Made by a program: the position numbers and the translations under genes. Source: Paulownia fortunei (taxonomy: Eukaryota > Streptophyta > Magnoliopsida > Lamiales > Paulowniaceae). From it: a stretch of DNA of 64,000 nt. Shown one piece after another: positions 36,593-48,399 of the stretch. The stretch is taken from positions 24,612,965 to 24,676,964 of the forward strand of contig CM033106.1 in the NCBI GenBank assembly GCA_019321725.1, given 5' to 3'. The notes under the pieces are model-generated. The model made no database searches. It had not been told where the DNA came from and saw only the letters and a list, made by a program, of their open reading frames with translations. How positions within the stretch are numbered: position 1 is the first letter of the stretch; every line of letters begins with the position of its first letter.

Positions 36593-38287
36593 GTTTGACT
36601 TAATTGCAAAATTGATCCTCTAACTAAGGTGACGACGATATTAGTTTTTTTACCTTTTTAATTGGCAATTTAAGACATTAATTCTAAAAAATTTACACAT
36701 TGAGGACAAATTTGATTGAAAATTAAAAAATTTGCCGGAAATTATCATATGTCAATCATGTGACCAGCAATTTGGGTATGTTTTAATTTTTTGATTGATT
36801 TTGATTAAGTGGACAAAAATAAATCTACATGGATTATGAAAAATTGTGATATGAAAAGAAAAATCTATTTTTTTATTGTTGCCCTTTTTACTTATTTTTT
36901 TCATTTTTTCTTCTTTATCCTCCTAAAAAAAAACATCCACCACACCACCAAGCCGCCGTCCCCCCACCACACTACTAAGTTGAGCTAGCCTTCCACCAAC
37001 GAATCCCCCCACCCAAACCCAACACCACACCACCACAAGCTCCTACCAACACACCCATATGTAGTGCATTAATTTGGGAGTTCATCACAAATTGCAGAAT
37101 TTGAAAAGAAAAAATGTGATGGGTTTGAGCTGCAAAACCTATTTTGGAGAGGATGTAAATCGGGAATGGGGTTGGGGTGGTTGTGGTCGTGGTGGTGTAA
37201 GAAAGAAAAAGAAGAAAAGAAAATGAAATGGTTGTGGTGTAAGGAAGAAGAAGAAGAAAAGGAAAAAATAGAAAAGAAAAAGAAAATTAAATGTTATATT
37301 AAATATTTTTAAATTGTTTATTTAATTAATTATACTTTTATTTCCCAGTTGATAAGTAATTAGTTGACCAATTAAATGTTATTTTATGAATTGAATAATG
37401 TTTTTTTGTTTGATGACGAGGATGAATTGAATAATGTTATTTAATAGAAAGATAGAAGATCGAATTATATTGATTTAATAGAAAAAATGGAAGAATAACT
37501 TTTTAATTTTTAAATTAATTATATTATAAAATAGTTAATAATAATTTTTTATCATATTTTTTAATTTTTATTTTGATTAATTATATTCTTAAATAATTAA
37601 TGGTAGTTTTTATTCTCTAATTGATGATTAATTAATTAACTAATTCATAATTAATTTATAAATCAAAGTTATTCATTGAATGTCTTAAATTAAGATAAAT
37701 TAATTAAGAATTTAAAAAATATATTTTGTATTATTTTTAATTTATAATTATGTTGAATTTTACTCCGTAATTGATAATTAAGTTTTTTTGTAAAATAATC
37801 AATGTTAAATTTTTACTCCTCAATTGATAAATTAGTTAAGTAATTTACAACTAATTTTGTAATTGAATTTATTAATTAAAGTTATTTATTAAGTGTTAAA
37901 AAAATAAAACAAATTGATTAAAAATTAAAAAAAAATATTTTTTATTACATTATGTGGATTTTCAAACTTGATCATGTGTGGTACTAAAGCCGCATGATCC
38001 ATATATGTGGCAATTTCTTTTAGGTACGCATTCTAATCAATGTCTTATTCATTCCTTTATCTCCACATCAGCTAATTTGGCTATAAAATTGAAAATTCTC
38101 AATTTGGGGGAGTCACGTAACAGACATGTGATAATTTTCAATAAAAATTTTAATTTTTAACCAAATTTATTTTTAATGTGCGATTTTTTTAGAATTACTG
38201 TTTTAAATTGCCAATTGAAAAAATAAAAGGACTAATATCACCATCTACCTTAACGAAAGAATCAATTTTGCAATTAAGCCTCAAAAG
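36593..38287. mobile_element. Mutator-like non-autonomous element with long terminal inverted repeats
   Basis: The left end (about 36593-36775) and the reverse complement of the right end (about 38108-38287) match over roughly 180 bp. Shared segments include CTTAATTGCAAAATTGAT, ATTGGCAATTTAA and ATTCTAAAAAA. Such long inverted ends starting near GGCTTAATTGCAAAA are typical of plant Mutator-like elements. No 9-bp target duplication was convincingly seen. The inside is C/A-rich at 36925-37060 and G/A-rich at 37130-37280, with no transposase frame. Confidence 0.75.
36925..37280. other. Compositionally odd core of the Mutator-like element
   Basis: A C-rich, CCACC-rich stretch on the plus strand is followed by a G/A-rich stretch with GGTTGTGGTCGTGGTGGTG. 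The composition differs sharply from the AT-rich flanks and is partly complementary. It may be captured host sequence or an internal hairpin. Confidence 0.4.
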
Positions 38288-38341
38288 TTCTAAAGGAGAA
38301 ATAGAAGGGAAAATTGGTTGAGATATTTAGAAAAGGTCTCC

Positions 38342-38359
38342 GGGGGGGGGGGGGGGGGG
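38342..38359. repeat. Run of 18 G
   Basis: An unbroken G run beside the right end of the Mutator-like element. Such homopolymers are prone to length error in sequencing. Confidence 0.9.
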
Positions 38360-38504
38360 TGATTTGCTATTAAAATTTGGAGTTTTCATATGGATTATGT
38401 GATTGAAAAATCAATTTTTTCTTGAACTTTTGTCATTTGTAGAGAAAAACAAAAGAGAATAGTTAAAGAGATGTAGAATAAGGGAACAAAAATATATGAA
38501 ATTT

Positions 38505-38960
38505 TATATATCTACTATCTAATTATTTTTGAAGAAGATTGTTGGTTAGAATTCTATGTAATTCCCAGACTAGTACCTAATTTCATTTCCAGCTATCTTA
38601 GATAATACCCATATATTATCTAATTATGTTTGTAGGAGATTGTTGGTTGGAATTCTATTATGAATATTAGATGCATGGTATTACTACTATCTAGTATTAT
38701 CGACTTTATTGTATTGTTATTTCATTTGATTTAGAGTTGCTTGGGTATCAAGTGGGTGATAACTGATGTCCACATATGGCCTTATGTGGGATAAGTTGTT
38801 CCAGTTGATATGATAGAAATTGGATTAAAAAAAACAACTTGAAGAATAGGTGAAAGAAAAATAATATGCGAGAAATATGGGCATCTTAAGTTAAGAAAGA
38901 GGAACAAAGAGCAGTCTCCTAGCCAGCTGGAAATGAAATTAGGTACTAATTTGGGTATTA
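38505..38960. repeat. Direct and inverted repeat cluster
   Basis: Two direct units (about 38510-38562 and 38605-38662) share ATTATCTAATTAT..., AGATTGTTGGTT and GGAATTCTAT-like sequence. GTACCTAATTTCATTTCCAGCT near 38573 recurs inverted near 38927 (AGCTGGAAATGAAATTAGGT). No coding content. Confidence 0.6.
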
Positions 38961-39207
38961 TTTAAGACTCAATTTTAAGAATTTATTCATATGGCAGTCT
39001 TAGCTCCTAGGCATCTTAATACTATATGTTATAAGCGTTAGCTCCTTTCAATGTGGACTCAAGAATTTCTTTAAATCTTGAATTTTGGTGATGAAAATGA
39101 AAGATATTATAAAACTTAGGGCCCAACATTGTATTACTTGGAGTAGTTTTTTTTTTAATATTTTAATCATTTAAACCTAACATTCAAAGTATTGAACAAA
39201 TACTAAG

Positions 39208-39298
39208 AGCATAAATTTATGGGTTCGAGTTATGTGGAGGGGAGTTGAGAAACAATCGATATCCTCCTTTAAAAATAGAGAAGGAAAAAAAAAAAAAA
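39208..39298 (+). repeat. SINE-like tail copy S1
   Basis: B-box-like GGGTTCGAGT, then GGAGGGGAGTTGAGAAAC, ATATCCTCCTTTAAAAA and an A-rich end. The same order occurs at 47601-47715. Confidence 0.45.
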
Positions 39299-39310
39299 CA
39301 CTTAGAACAT

Positions 39311-39440
39311 AAATGAGATAAGGTAGTTTATTGGTAACCACCCTTCACTTATAACTTAATTGGTCATGAATTTAAATCTTTTGAAGAGAAGTTGGGAAAT
39401 TAGTTAATTATATATATATATTTTTTTTAAAAAAAAAAAA
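39311..39440 (+). repeat. SINE-like copy S2
   Basis: Starts AATGAGATAAGGTAGTTT, identical to copy S3 at 47605, followed by a B-box-like GGTCATGAATTTAAATC, GAAGAGAAGTTGGGAAA, and a TA- and A-rich end. Part of a small family that resembles tRNA-derived SINEs. Confidence 0.45.
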
Positions 39441-39976
39441 AAACCACTTAGAGCATAGACATAAAAGCTACCCAAATAAAAAAGACCTGATACCGAATTA
39501 CATTTATTTTACCTTAGATTAAAAACTTGTTCTATCCTACATCACAATTAAAATAACAACTCACTTCAATTGCTATACCACAATAACATGGGAATACTAA
39601 TGAGCATATTACAAAGAACATGTCATTCATTTCGCTACTATGCGCTTCATTATAGCTATATGTTCTCATTATGATCATTTTAATTAAGCTCTATAAGGTT
39701 GTGTTGACTACTTTTCTAGTAGATTACTGAATCTTTTTTTCAAGTTGGTATGGAATTATGAAGCAGCCCCAACTAAGATTGGAGATTGAGTGGTTGCCTT
39801 TGGGATAGGCCAGAGGTCAGGGGTGGGTCATTTGGTCGGGCTTTTCGAGTCCCAACCCCAAACTCTACCCAAAGTCTGAATGATCATTTATTTAAAAAAA
39901 AATTCACTTTTCAATTTACTTTAACTTGATTTTAAAATTTCTGAGTTACTATCTGATCAAGTAATTAAATAGCAAG

Positions 39977-40304
39977 GATGACAATAAGCGTGAGTTTGTC
40001 AAAACTTATGACTCATTCCATCAAGATTTTTAAAGATCTGAATATGTCAGGGTTCGAATCAAACTAATTTTAAAAATATTAAAAAATATAATTTTCAAAT
40101 AATACCACTAAATTTTTAAAAAAAATATATTACATATATATATATAAATTAAAATAAAAAATTAAACGAAATGAGTTTGGGGTTGGGAGGATTTAAAAAA
40201 TAAAAAATTAAAACTCACTCCAAAATCGTTTATAACTTTAAAAACTAACATCAAACGAGGTGAATCCCATACTAATGTAAATTTTAATTCACTCTATTAT
40301 CATC
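39977..40304. mobile_element. Small MITE, family M1 copy 1
   Basis: Ends GATGACAATA and, inverted, GATGATAATA. The internal order of segments (GGTT..., TTTAAAAA, TTTATAACTTTAAAA, TTTAAATT-like) matches 54368-54722. About 330 bp, no coding frame. Confidence 0.5.
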
Positions 40305-40418
40305 TTTATTGAATACCATATTTTTAAAATATAGACAAAAGCTGAGTTTAGACACCCCTATTATCATCCTTATTGAATACCATATTTTTAAAATATAGAC
40401 AAAAGCTGAGTTTAGACA
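40294..40418. repeat. Two-unit tandem repeat of 64 bp
   Basis: The units start at 40294 and 40358 with CTATTATCATC, followed by an almost identical segment (ACCATATTTTTAAAATATAG, then GCTGAGTTTAGACAC). The near identity suggests a recent duplication, overlapping the MITE end. Confidence 0.9.
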
Positions 40419-40509
40419 CGTGGGGATTAAGCTTGGAGAGTAAGAGGCAACAAGCTCGCTACCTCGAGGTAGCAGAATACAACAAGCTTGTTAGATACTT
40501 CCTCGGTTT

Positions 40510-40563
40510 AAATACATACATACATATATATATATATATACACACATACAAATATATATATGT
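40510..40563. repeat. TA/CATA microsatellite
   Basis: Mixed CATA and TA repeats. Confidence 0.85.
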
Positions 40564-40870
40564 ATACTATCAAATTTATTGAATATTTGTTTGAACCATC
40601 GATACTAAAAAAATTTCGACCCAGACACTCATTCCTAACCGAGGTGATTGGTGATTGGTGAATGAGAAAAATGAATTTTTCTTTTTTCTTTTTTCTTTTT
40701 CAAGTATCATTTTTCTTATCCCCTTAAAATAGCAGTAGTCTTTTTACGCCTAACTTAACAATAAGTTGATTGTATTTGACTACTTGCCAATATCAATACA
40801 TGAAGAGGTAACTCAGGTAGGTGCAAAAAGTTGTGGGTCTAAAAGTGTAATTTTCTTGAAATAGCGAGTG

Positions 40871-40903
40871 CAAAAAAGAAAAAGAAAAAGAAAAAGAAAA
40901 AAA
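40871..40903. repeat. (AAAAAG)n stretch upstream of ACLA
   Basis: Repeats of AAAAAG about 270 bp before the ACLA start codon, in the likely promoter. Confidence 0.8.
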
Positions 40904-41170
40904 CAAAACAGCAAACTACCAACAAACAGCGTATAACCACCATTTCATCGTTCATATCGCCCAACAACCTTTATACTTCCCCTGCATACTTCATCCCAAC
41001 CAAACCACCATACTTACAGACTGATACTCTACCGGTCGTTGCGTTTGGCGAATCTCAAGCGTATTCCAAAAGGAAAAACCCATATCCACATCAGATGTGG
41101 GTGTCGATATACCCATATTCATAAATCCCTGCCCTTTTCTAGTTCTTGAATTGGCCTCAGACTAAAGGAA

Positions 41171-44100
41171 ATGGCGAGAAAGAAGATCAGAGAGTACGGT
41201 TCAAAGAGGCTTCTCAAAGAGCATTTGAAAAGATTATCTGGTATTGACCTGCAGATATGCTCTGCTCAGGTATGAAAAATTTCGTCTCAATTGCGTATTT
41301 CTGTTTGAATTTTGGATGAATGATGGTTTCGTGGAAATGGGTTGAAATTTTGATTTGGGTTTTCGGATCTCTATCTTATCCTTTTATCTTTTTGTGACTT
41401 TCTCATGCTTTACATTTTCAAATTTCTTGTTTTGATTAACTCAGCTAAGCGTTCGCTGCAGATAAGCCTTTGCTTTGTTCAGTTTTTCAGAAGGAAAATA
41501 ATTATTCCTCGTGACTTTAGTGTTTTTGATTCATTGGTTAAGTTCTAGCTGTATCTTAATGGCATCTGGTTTGGCCTTAAGTATGTTCAGATCACTATGT
41601 TACCGAATTTTCTTTCGTCTCACTTATCCTTGTAAATTGCTTTGTCAAATGCTTATGATCCTAGTTACATTTGAAATGGGAGCAAGATTAGCGGAGTTGG
41701 CAATAATGATTGGTTAAAAGGTAAATTTATTCGACCTCGACACTTTAGTTTTAGAAATACCCTTCAGGCAACAGAAGTAGAAGAACAACACATTGCTAAA
41801 GCCCCTATAGAGAATGTTTAAATAATGAAGAGGCATCCAATTATTCATTAGAAGGGTTGGATAACAGAATTTAGTGGTGTACTCTTCATATTTGATGGTG
41901 ATTAATGAAACACCTCTATATACAAAATCGTGATCTGATTTTTCTTTATGGATAAGGGGATTTGGTGTCTTGAACAATTTCTCTCATGCTTCCTTTTCTA
42001 ATCCTAAATTAAGACGATCATAGATGTATTTTTTAGCTATATTATTATGCCAATGCCGCGTAGTTTTGCTTGAATTTGGCTTCTGCTGTTACAGTTACTG
42101 GCATGTGATGTCACCCTTAATTTGTATATTGATGTCATATTCTCAGTGTTCAAGGGACTGCTTTAATTTGAGTAAATGTTTGAGCATAGTTTCACTTGAT
42201 CCGAGCTGTTGCTTGTGAATATATTACTGCCCATAGGTGACGCAATCGACTGACTTTACCGAGTTAACAAACAAAGAACCATGGCTATCATCCACAAAGT
42301 TGGTTGTAAAACCTGACATGTTGTTTGGGAAACGTGGGAAGAGCGGCCTGGTAGCCTTGAATTTAGATCTTGCACAAGTTGCTGAATTTGTCAAAGAGCG
42401 CCTTGGTGTTGAGGTGACAGAAAATTCAAGTAGATTGCCCTCATTAGTACTTATGCTATGTTGTCAGCTTACTTGGAAATTCTTTTTTTCTAGGTCGAGA
42501 TGGGTGGCTGCAAAGCACCTATAACTACATTCATTGTCGAACCTTTTGTCCCTCACGATCAAGAATATTACCTTTCCATAGTGTCTGAGAGGTTAGGATG
42601 CACAATTAGCTTCTCAGAATGTGGAGGTATTGAAATTGAAGAGAATTGGGACAAGGTAAATTGCAGCAAAATGATATTGGTCCTATGTATTTCCTTAGGC
42701 TTTTTGAAATTGCCGTGTGGAGTAGTTCCAATATTGGAGCCAATGAATTAATTGTTCTGCAGGTCAAGACTATTTTCCTTCCAACTGAAAAACCAATGAC
42801 ATCAGAGGCATGTGCACCATTGATTGCTACACTGCCATTAGAGGTAGGCATTTGAATCATCTCGTCTATTTATTCTGTTGTAAGATATCCTAATAATGGT
42901 AGGTAGTATAGCGGCTTGGTTTACAAATACTATTCTGAAGTTATTTGCTTCCAGTGTGCCGTCTTGAATGTTGCATCTATGTCATGTTCTGGAACATTAG
43001 TTTACCCTTAAGTATAGCCCTACCTTATTAATGTCTGATATATAAGTTCTATATTTTTAGACTGTAACGAGGCATTTGCTTTCATAATGTCTTGGTCTGT
43101 TCTTCCGTCATGTGCATTAGCTTCTGCATATTTAATCTGGAAAGATGTCATCGTAGAATTATTCATTTTTTTCCTCATGATACCTAATTGTTAATTATTT
43201 GATTCAGGTTCGGGGGAAGATTGGTGATTTTATAATTGGTGTTTTCTCCGTATTTCAAGGTATAATATTCTTATCATAAACTAATTGTCATCACACTCGT
43301 GCAATCAAAAGTTCAATTTAAAGAGAACAAAGTTTCCTTATTCTGATTATCTTTTTCTTATGACTTTGAATTATGAAAAGAATCAAAATGCATTTTTATT
43401 CCATTTGTAAGTGAAAAGATAAAGTTCTTGCAACTTTTCCTGAAAGAGAGAGCAATGTGTTCTTTCTTTCTTTCAACCCCTCCCCCCTCTCCCCATGTCT
43501 TTTGTTTTGTAATATTTTTATGGTGTGTGTGTTGCATATGATGTTTGTTTGGAAATTTTCAGCCTGAGAAAATTGAACATTTTAACTTCAAATTGATCCA
43601 CTGCATTATCCACAGATCTGGATTTTAGTTTTCTTGAGATGAATCCATTTACACTAGTGAATGGGGAGCCCTATCCACTGGACATGAGAGGAGAGTTGGA
43701 TGACACAGCAGCATTCAAAAACTTCAAAAAGTATGTGCCTGCAATGTTTCCATATATGAAAATGAAGATGTCTTGTTACTTGGCTGCTACATTATATATG
43801 CTTTTGTCCTTATCAAATCATATTGTTTACAGGTGGGGTGACATAGAGTTTCCTCTACCTTTTGGAAGAGTTTTGAGTCCAACAGAGAGTTTCATTCACT
43901 CATTGGATGAAAAAGTAAGTGCCACATATTTATGTTCTGCAACTGATTGCACCTTCTGAAATTAAATTTTTTTTCTCATGTACAGACCATTGGTCCAGTA
44001 ATGATGATCTTTTTATGGTGCATTTTATTATCTAACAAAGTTTTATGATTCTTTACATCTAAATAACTGAACTAGGGCAGGAAACTTTCAGCTGTGCCAT

Positions 44101-45667
44101 TCTCTAGGTTCCCCCATGTGGGTCGGGCCTATTAGTGATAGTTTTGATGTTAATTATACAGCTAATTTAGTCAAGAGATGAAGTTAACATGCTTTTGGTT
44201 CTGGATGTTTACTATAGGTTGACTGCTTTTGAGATGCTTGATGGGGTCTCATGATACCTGATCATGTATTATTGATCACGTTTTACTACACTTGATCTGA
44301 AAATTAATTCCATAATTGTACGTAAAACATAAGTAAACCTTGTTTAGCAAATTCTGATTCTCTATCTGATCAATACTAGCATTAATTAATAGAATGAACT
44401 TATCCGCACACCTGCTCAGCAAAATGCGCTTTTCTGTATTCTCTGTCCTGTTGCAGACTAGTTCATCTTTGAAATTTACTGTCTTGAACCCAAAAGGACG
44501 TATTTGGACAATGGTGGCTGGAGGTGGTGCAAGTGTAATATATGCTGATACAGTGAGTATTCAGATTTATTCTTCTGCCTATCCCTCATCTAGCAAACAA
44601 ATACTGAAGGTTGCATCATTCTGTTTATATGTCATATCCTTCTGCAATATTTATATTCTTTTCCATTTTATCATTTGGAAAAAAATAAATAAAGGTTGGA
44701 GATTTGGGCTATGCGTCTGAGCTTGGTAATTATGCTGAGTATAGTGGAGCTCCAAATGAAGAAGAAGTTTTGCAATATGCCAGAGTTGTTATTGATGTAA
44801 GAAATTAAGCTTTGTATTCCAGTTGTCAATGTCTGCAATTTTATTCTGATTTACTTACAAAACTCTCTGCCCTTGCTGCTGCTGCTTGCAGTGTGCCACA
44901 GCTGACCCTGATGGCCGTAAGAGAGCTCTTCTTATTGGAGGAGGTATTGCTAACTTTACAGATGTTGCTGCTACTTTCAATGGAATTATCCGGGCTCTCA
45001 AAGAGAAGGTTAAACTATTCTGATTCAGATTGATAGTTCTGTTTTTATTCTTGAGGAATAACAGATATTTACCTTGTCTTCAACTGAGCAGGAATCCAAG
45101 TTGAAAGCAGCTAGAATGCACCTTTATGTTCGTAGAGGTGGTCCCAACTATCAGACTGGTTTGGCTAGAATGAGGACTTTGGGAGAAGAATTGGGAGTTC
45201 CCATTGAGGTATGGGATAACATTTCTTCTGTCAATAATAAATTGCATTCGATTTGTTTCTGGATTTAAGTTCCTGCAAAGAATCTACTGCTAAACATCTA
45301 ATTTTGCTCAAGGAAAGCAACCTTTTAAAATGGGGTGGCATAATTTTTAATCATTACAATATCTATGACTTTAAGTCGTTTCCATGAAACTTAATCAAGC
45401 ATAAGGAATATCATTATTTTGTTGGTTTGGTTTCGTATTAACGATAAAGGTAGGAAATCCTAATGCTGAAAATTCGTGAGCTGGTTTATTTTGATCTCAA
45501 AGGAGCTAGCAATTTTCATATTATGTTGGATACAAACCAAGTCTTCAAGGAGATTTATACCGGTTCACCTATTATTGACATGATCATTGATTTAGGTTTA
45601 CGGACCTGAGGCTACAATGACTGGCATTTGTAAGCAAGCAATTGATTGCATCATGTCTGCAGCATAG
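41171..45667 (+). CDS. ACLA: ATP-citrate synthase (lyase) alpha chain, complete, 12 exons
   Basis: Twelve exons with GT-AG borders join to 423 codons plus TAG, the length known for plant ACLA proteins: 41171-41269, 42237-42413, 42494-42655, 42763-42843, 43208-43259, 43616-43730, 43833-43914, 44457-44552, 44695-44796, 44892-45008, 45092-45208, 45596-45667. The ATG sits in AAGGAAATGGCG, and the protein starts [19 protein letters not shown]. Residues 1 to about 205 are the ATP-grasp part. The rest is the citrate-binding part, with [20 protein letters not shown] (exons 8-9), [14 protein letters not shown] (exon 10), and a C-terminus with [16 protein letters not shown] (exon 12). With the B subunit it forms a cytosolic complex making acetyl-CoA and oxaloacetate from citrate, CoA and ATP. 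That feeds fatty-acid elongation, sterol, flavonoid and wax synthesis. The phospho-histidine is in the B subunit. All phases fit, with no stop or frameshift. Confidence 0.96.
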
Positions 45668-46098
45668 TCTGACTATTCATTTTCCCTTCGCTAATGCATT
45701 GAAGATTGCTTTGCAACCCAGTTTCACTCAGCAGCAGCTGGATTGGTTGTTTGCGTTCTATCTGTCTCACCTTGCCCCCAAACCCCAACCCCAACCCCAA
45801 CTCCCCCACCCCACTGCCAATTATTTGTCTTGAATCGAAAACAATTTTTTTTTGCATTGAGAAAGTAACATTGGAGCAATGCACATTGTTCCTGCAGTCT
45901 AGCATTGAATTTCTTTGGTGCTGAGCTTGTGAAACCATGAAATTTCTGTCCCTGCTGCACTTATGACATCCTTCTGTATAAGTGCTTAGAAATGGCTGTT
46001 TTCTGTATAGATGCAAGCATGTTCAGCATGAGATCAGCCGGCTGATTTGAGTATTGGCTATGTATGTGCATTTTTGCGTGTAAGAAGCGAAATGAGCG

Positions 46099-46099
<1 letters not shown>
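45668..46099 (+). other. Probable 3' UTR of ACLA and following intergenic DNA
   Basis: Follows the ACLA stop. It contains a C-rich patch at 45774-45812 (repeated CCCCAACC). No further gene. The polyadenylation site was not identified. Confidence 0.4.
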
Positions 46100-46135
<36 letters not shown>

Positions 46136-46136
46136 T
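46100..46136. repeat. (CA)n(TA)n microsatellite
   Basis: CA repeats run straight into TA repeats. Confidence 0.95.
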
Positions 46137-47600
46137 TAATTTGCATCGCTAAAATATAGTTCCTGCATCACATACCCCAAATCCTAAACCCTATACCACC
46201 GTCAAAATCTTCAATTACACTCTCAATATTTTTTGTTGGACAAAAATACCCTTATCTTATTATATCACCTTGCAGTATGAACACTCTCATCAATCACATT
46301 CTAAAGTTCAAATCCAATTAAGTTAGCAAATTCAGTAAAATTCAATTTCAATTAAGAAAACAAATTAAAAATCAAATTTGAGATCATAATTTATAAATGA
46401 AGAAAACTTAAAACATAAGACAACAAATTTTATTAGTGAAAGGAAATGAACCATATTAAGGAAGAATAATAAAATTGTTTAATTTTTACTCCGGATTGTT
46501 TTTAGTCTATTACTATTATAAATTTGCGAAACTACATACCCCTAGTGTTACAATATTTTTCTTGTCGAGATCAAAAAACATTAGTAGTGTCTAATGTCTA
46601 CCTTGATCTTTAATTAGAGCATAGGGAGGTTGTAAGATCTAAATCTTTTTATAGTTTCTTGAGAATCTAAGAGGAATATGTTATGGGATATGTATTAACT
46701 AGTACATAATTATTTAAAGAAATGCATTTGATATGGTAGAAATAAGAGCAATCACCATATTATAATGAGAAAGAAATTAAATATTCACATAGGTAGAAAT
46801 GATATATAAATGTATACACCTTTACTAGCATATACGAAGATTACTTTAAAATAATTTACATTTTTAATTAGCATTTAATTGATAGTAAAATTATGTCTAT
46901 ATCAAACCAAGAAAAATAATTATATTTTGCAACAAATGATAAGATCTCTATCTGAACTCCTTGTTTCCTTGATGAAATGTAGACAAAGAATTAAGAGTTA
47001 TTTTTAAATAAATTAGTACTTGTTAATGCTGAAGAATGAAAATTTAAGCGTAGAATCACAAATTCAACAAGCTTAAGTGGAGAAACTACTTTATGCACAA
47101 TTACTTGACTTTTTCTTTGTTGCAAAAGTGCTATTGTTTATCTACTTTCCTTGTTGCAATAATTCTGAATATTTGCTAGAACATGGGAGCCATGACAAAT
47201 TAACAAATATATGGACCCCGTGAAATTTACAAATTTAGAAAATTCCTGTTAATACAATTTTAGAAGATTATAAGATTTTTAATAAAAAAAAATTATTTTT
47301 GGTTTCACTTCCTTTCACTAGTATAATTTTATTGTTGTATATTTTGATTTTGAATTTTTCGACTACTTTTATAAAATTATTTGTCCCAAGGTTGGTTTTT
47401 AATTTGTTTTCTTAAGTTTGACTTTGAATTTGAGTGTTAATGAGGTAATTGGTGGGAGTGCTAGGGTACAACTGATATAATGAGCTAAGGGTATTTTTTT
47501 CTAAAAAAATACATTTGTTAAATGTTTTTAATATTTAAGAGTGTATTTGATATGGCTACTATTCTTCAAGATTGTAAATTGTATTTAACCCATATATATC
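46137..47600. other. AT-rich intergenic DNA, nothing recognised
   Basis: No gene or element termini could be supported. Confidence 0.5.
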
Positions 47601-47714
47601 AACTAATGAGATAAGGTAGTTTGATGTTAAACACCTAGTTGATCGTACTCGAATCACTTGGAAGGGAATTCGATAACTAGCCATATCCTCCTTAACAAAG
47701 AAAAAAAATAAAAT

Positions 47715-47715
<1 letters not shown>
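47601..47715 (+). repeat. SINE-like copy S3
   Basis: AATGAGATAAGGTAGTTTGA (A-box-like) as in S2, then a B-box-like CGTACTCGAATC, GGAAGGGAATTCGATAAC, CATATCCTCCTTAACAAAG and an A-rich end. It is the most complete of three related copies in the window. Confidence 0.5.

Positions 47716-47716
<1 letters not shown>

Positions 47717-47753
<37 letters not shown>
47717..47753. repeat. (TA)n microsatellite
   Basis: About 18 TA units directly after the A-rich end of SINE-like copy S3. Confidence 0.95.
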
Positions 47754-47755
<2 letters not shown>

Positions 47756-48399
47756 ATCCCACATATTGTAAAAGAACAGAGATGCAAGGCTTTTTAAATG
47801 TATTAGCACAATTGACATGAACCACCAAAGTTCCCTGGTAAAAGCTCAAGTTGCTTCATCAACGTTACTTGTGATTTTAATATGAAATTTGATGTGTATG
47901 ACAGCATGAGCTGAAATTTATGTTGTCTGTTCCACTGGTTTCTGCATCCTGTTACAACAAAGGTGGCTATAGAGGTGTGCAAACCATTATCTAGGTTTTG
48001 TTTGGAGCTAAATAGTCTGGTTATATAGTTTTTGGTTCAAAATTTTACAAAATCATAGCAAATTAAATTTGACTATGGATCAAACCAAACTCTTTTATTA
48101 TTAAAAAAAAGTTAAAATAGAAGTTGTAAAATTTACTTGATTTAGGTATTTGAATTTTTTTATATGAATAGTATCAAACTGTTTAAATTATGTCATGTAA
48201 ATAATGAGATCATCAATGTGTTGACATAACAAATGTTATGATAATCAAATCGTTTGGTGCTTTCATACTTGTTCATATAACCGTTGCAGACATACATTTT
48301 CACAAATTTCCATAAGTTTGTCATAGCGTGGATTAGGTTCAATTAGTTGGAAAATTTACACTAAAATTGTTAATTAGAACCTCCACTTCCTTTTTTGCT

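Noticed and set aside
45706..46016. Frames on both strands after the ACLA stop
   Set aside because: They overlap the probable 3' UTR and a CCCCAA-rich repeat; no domain.
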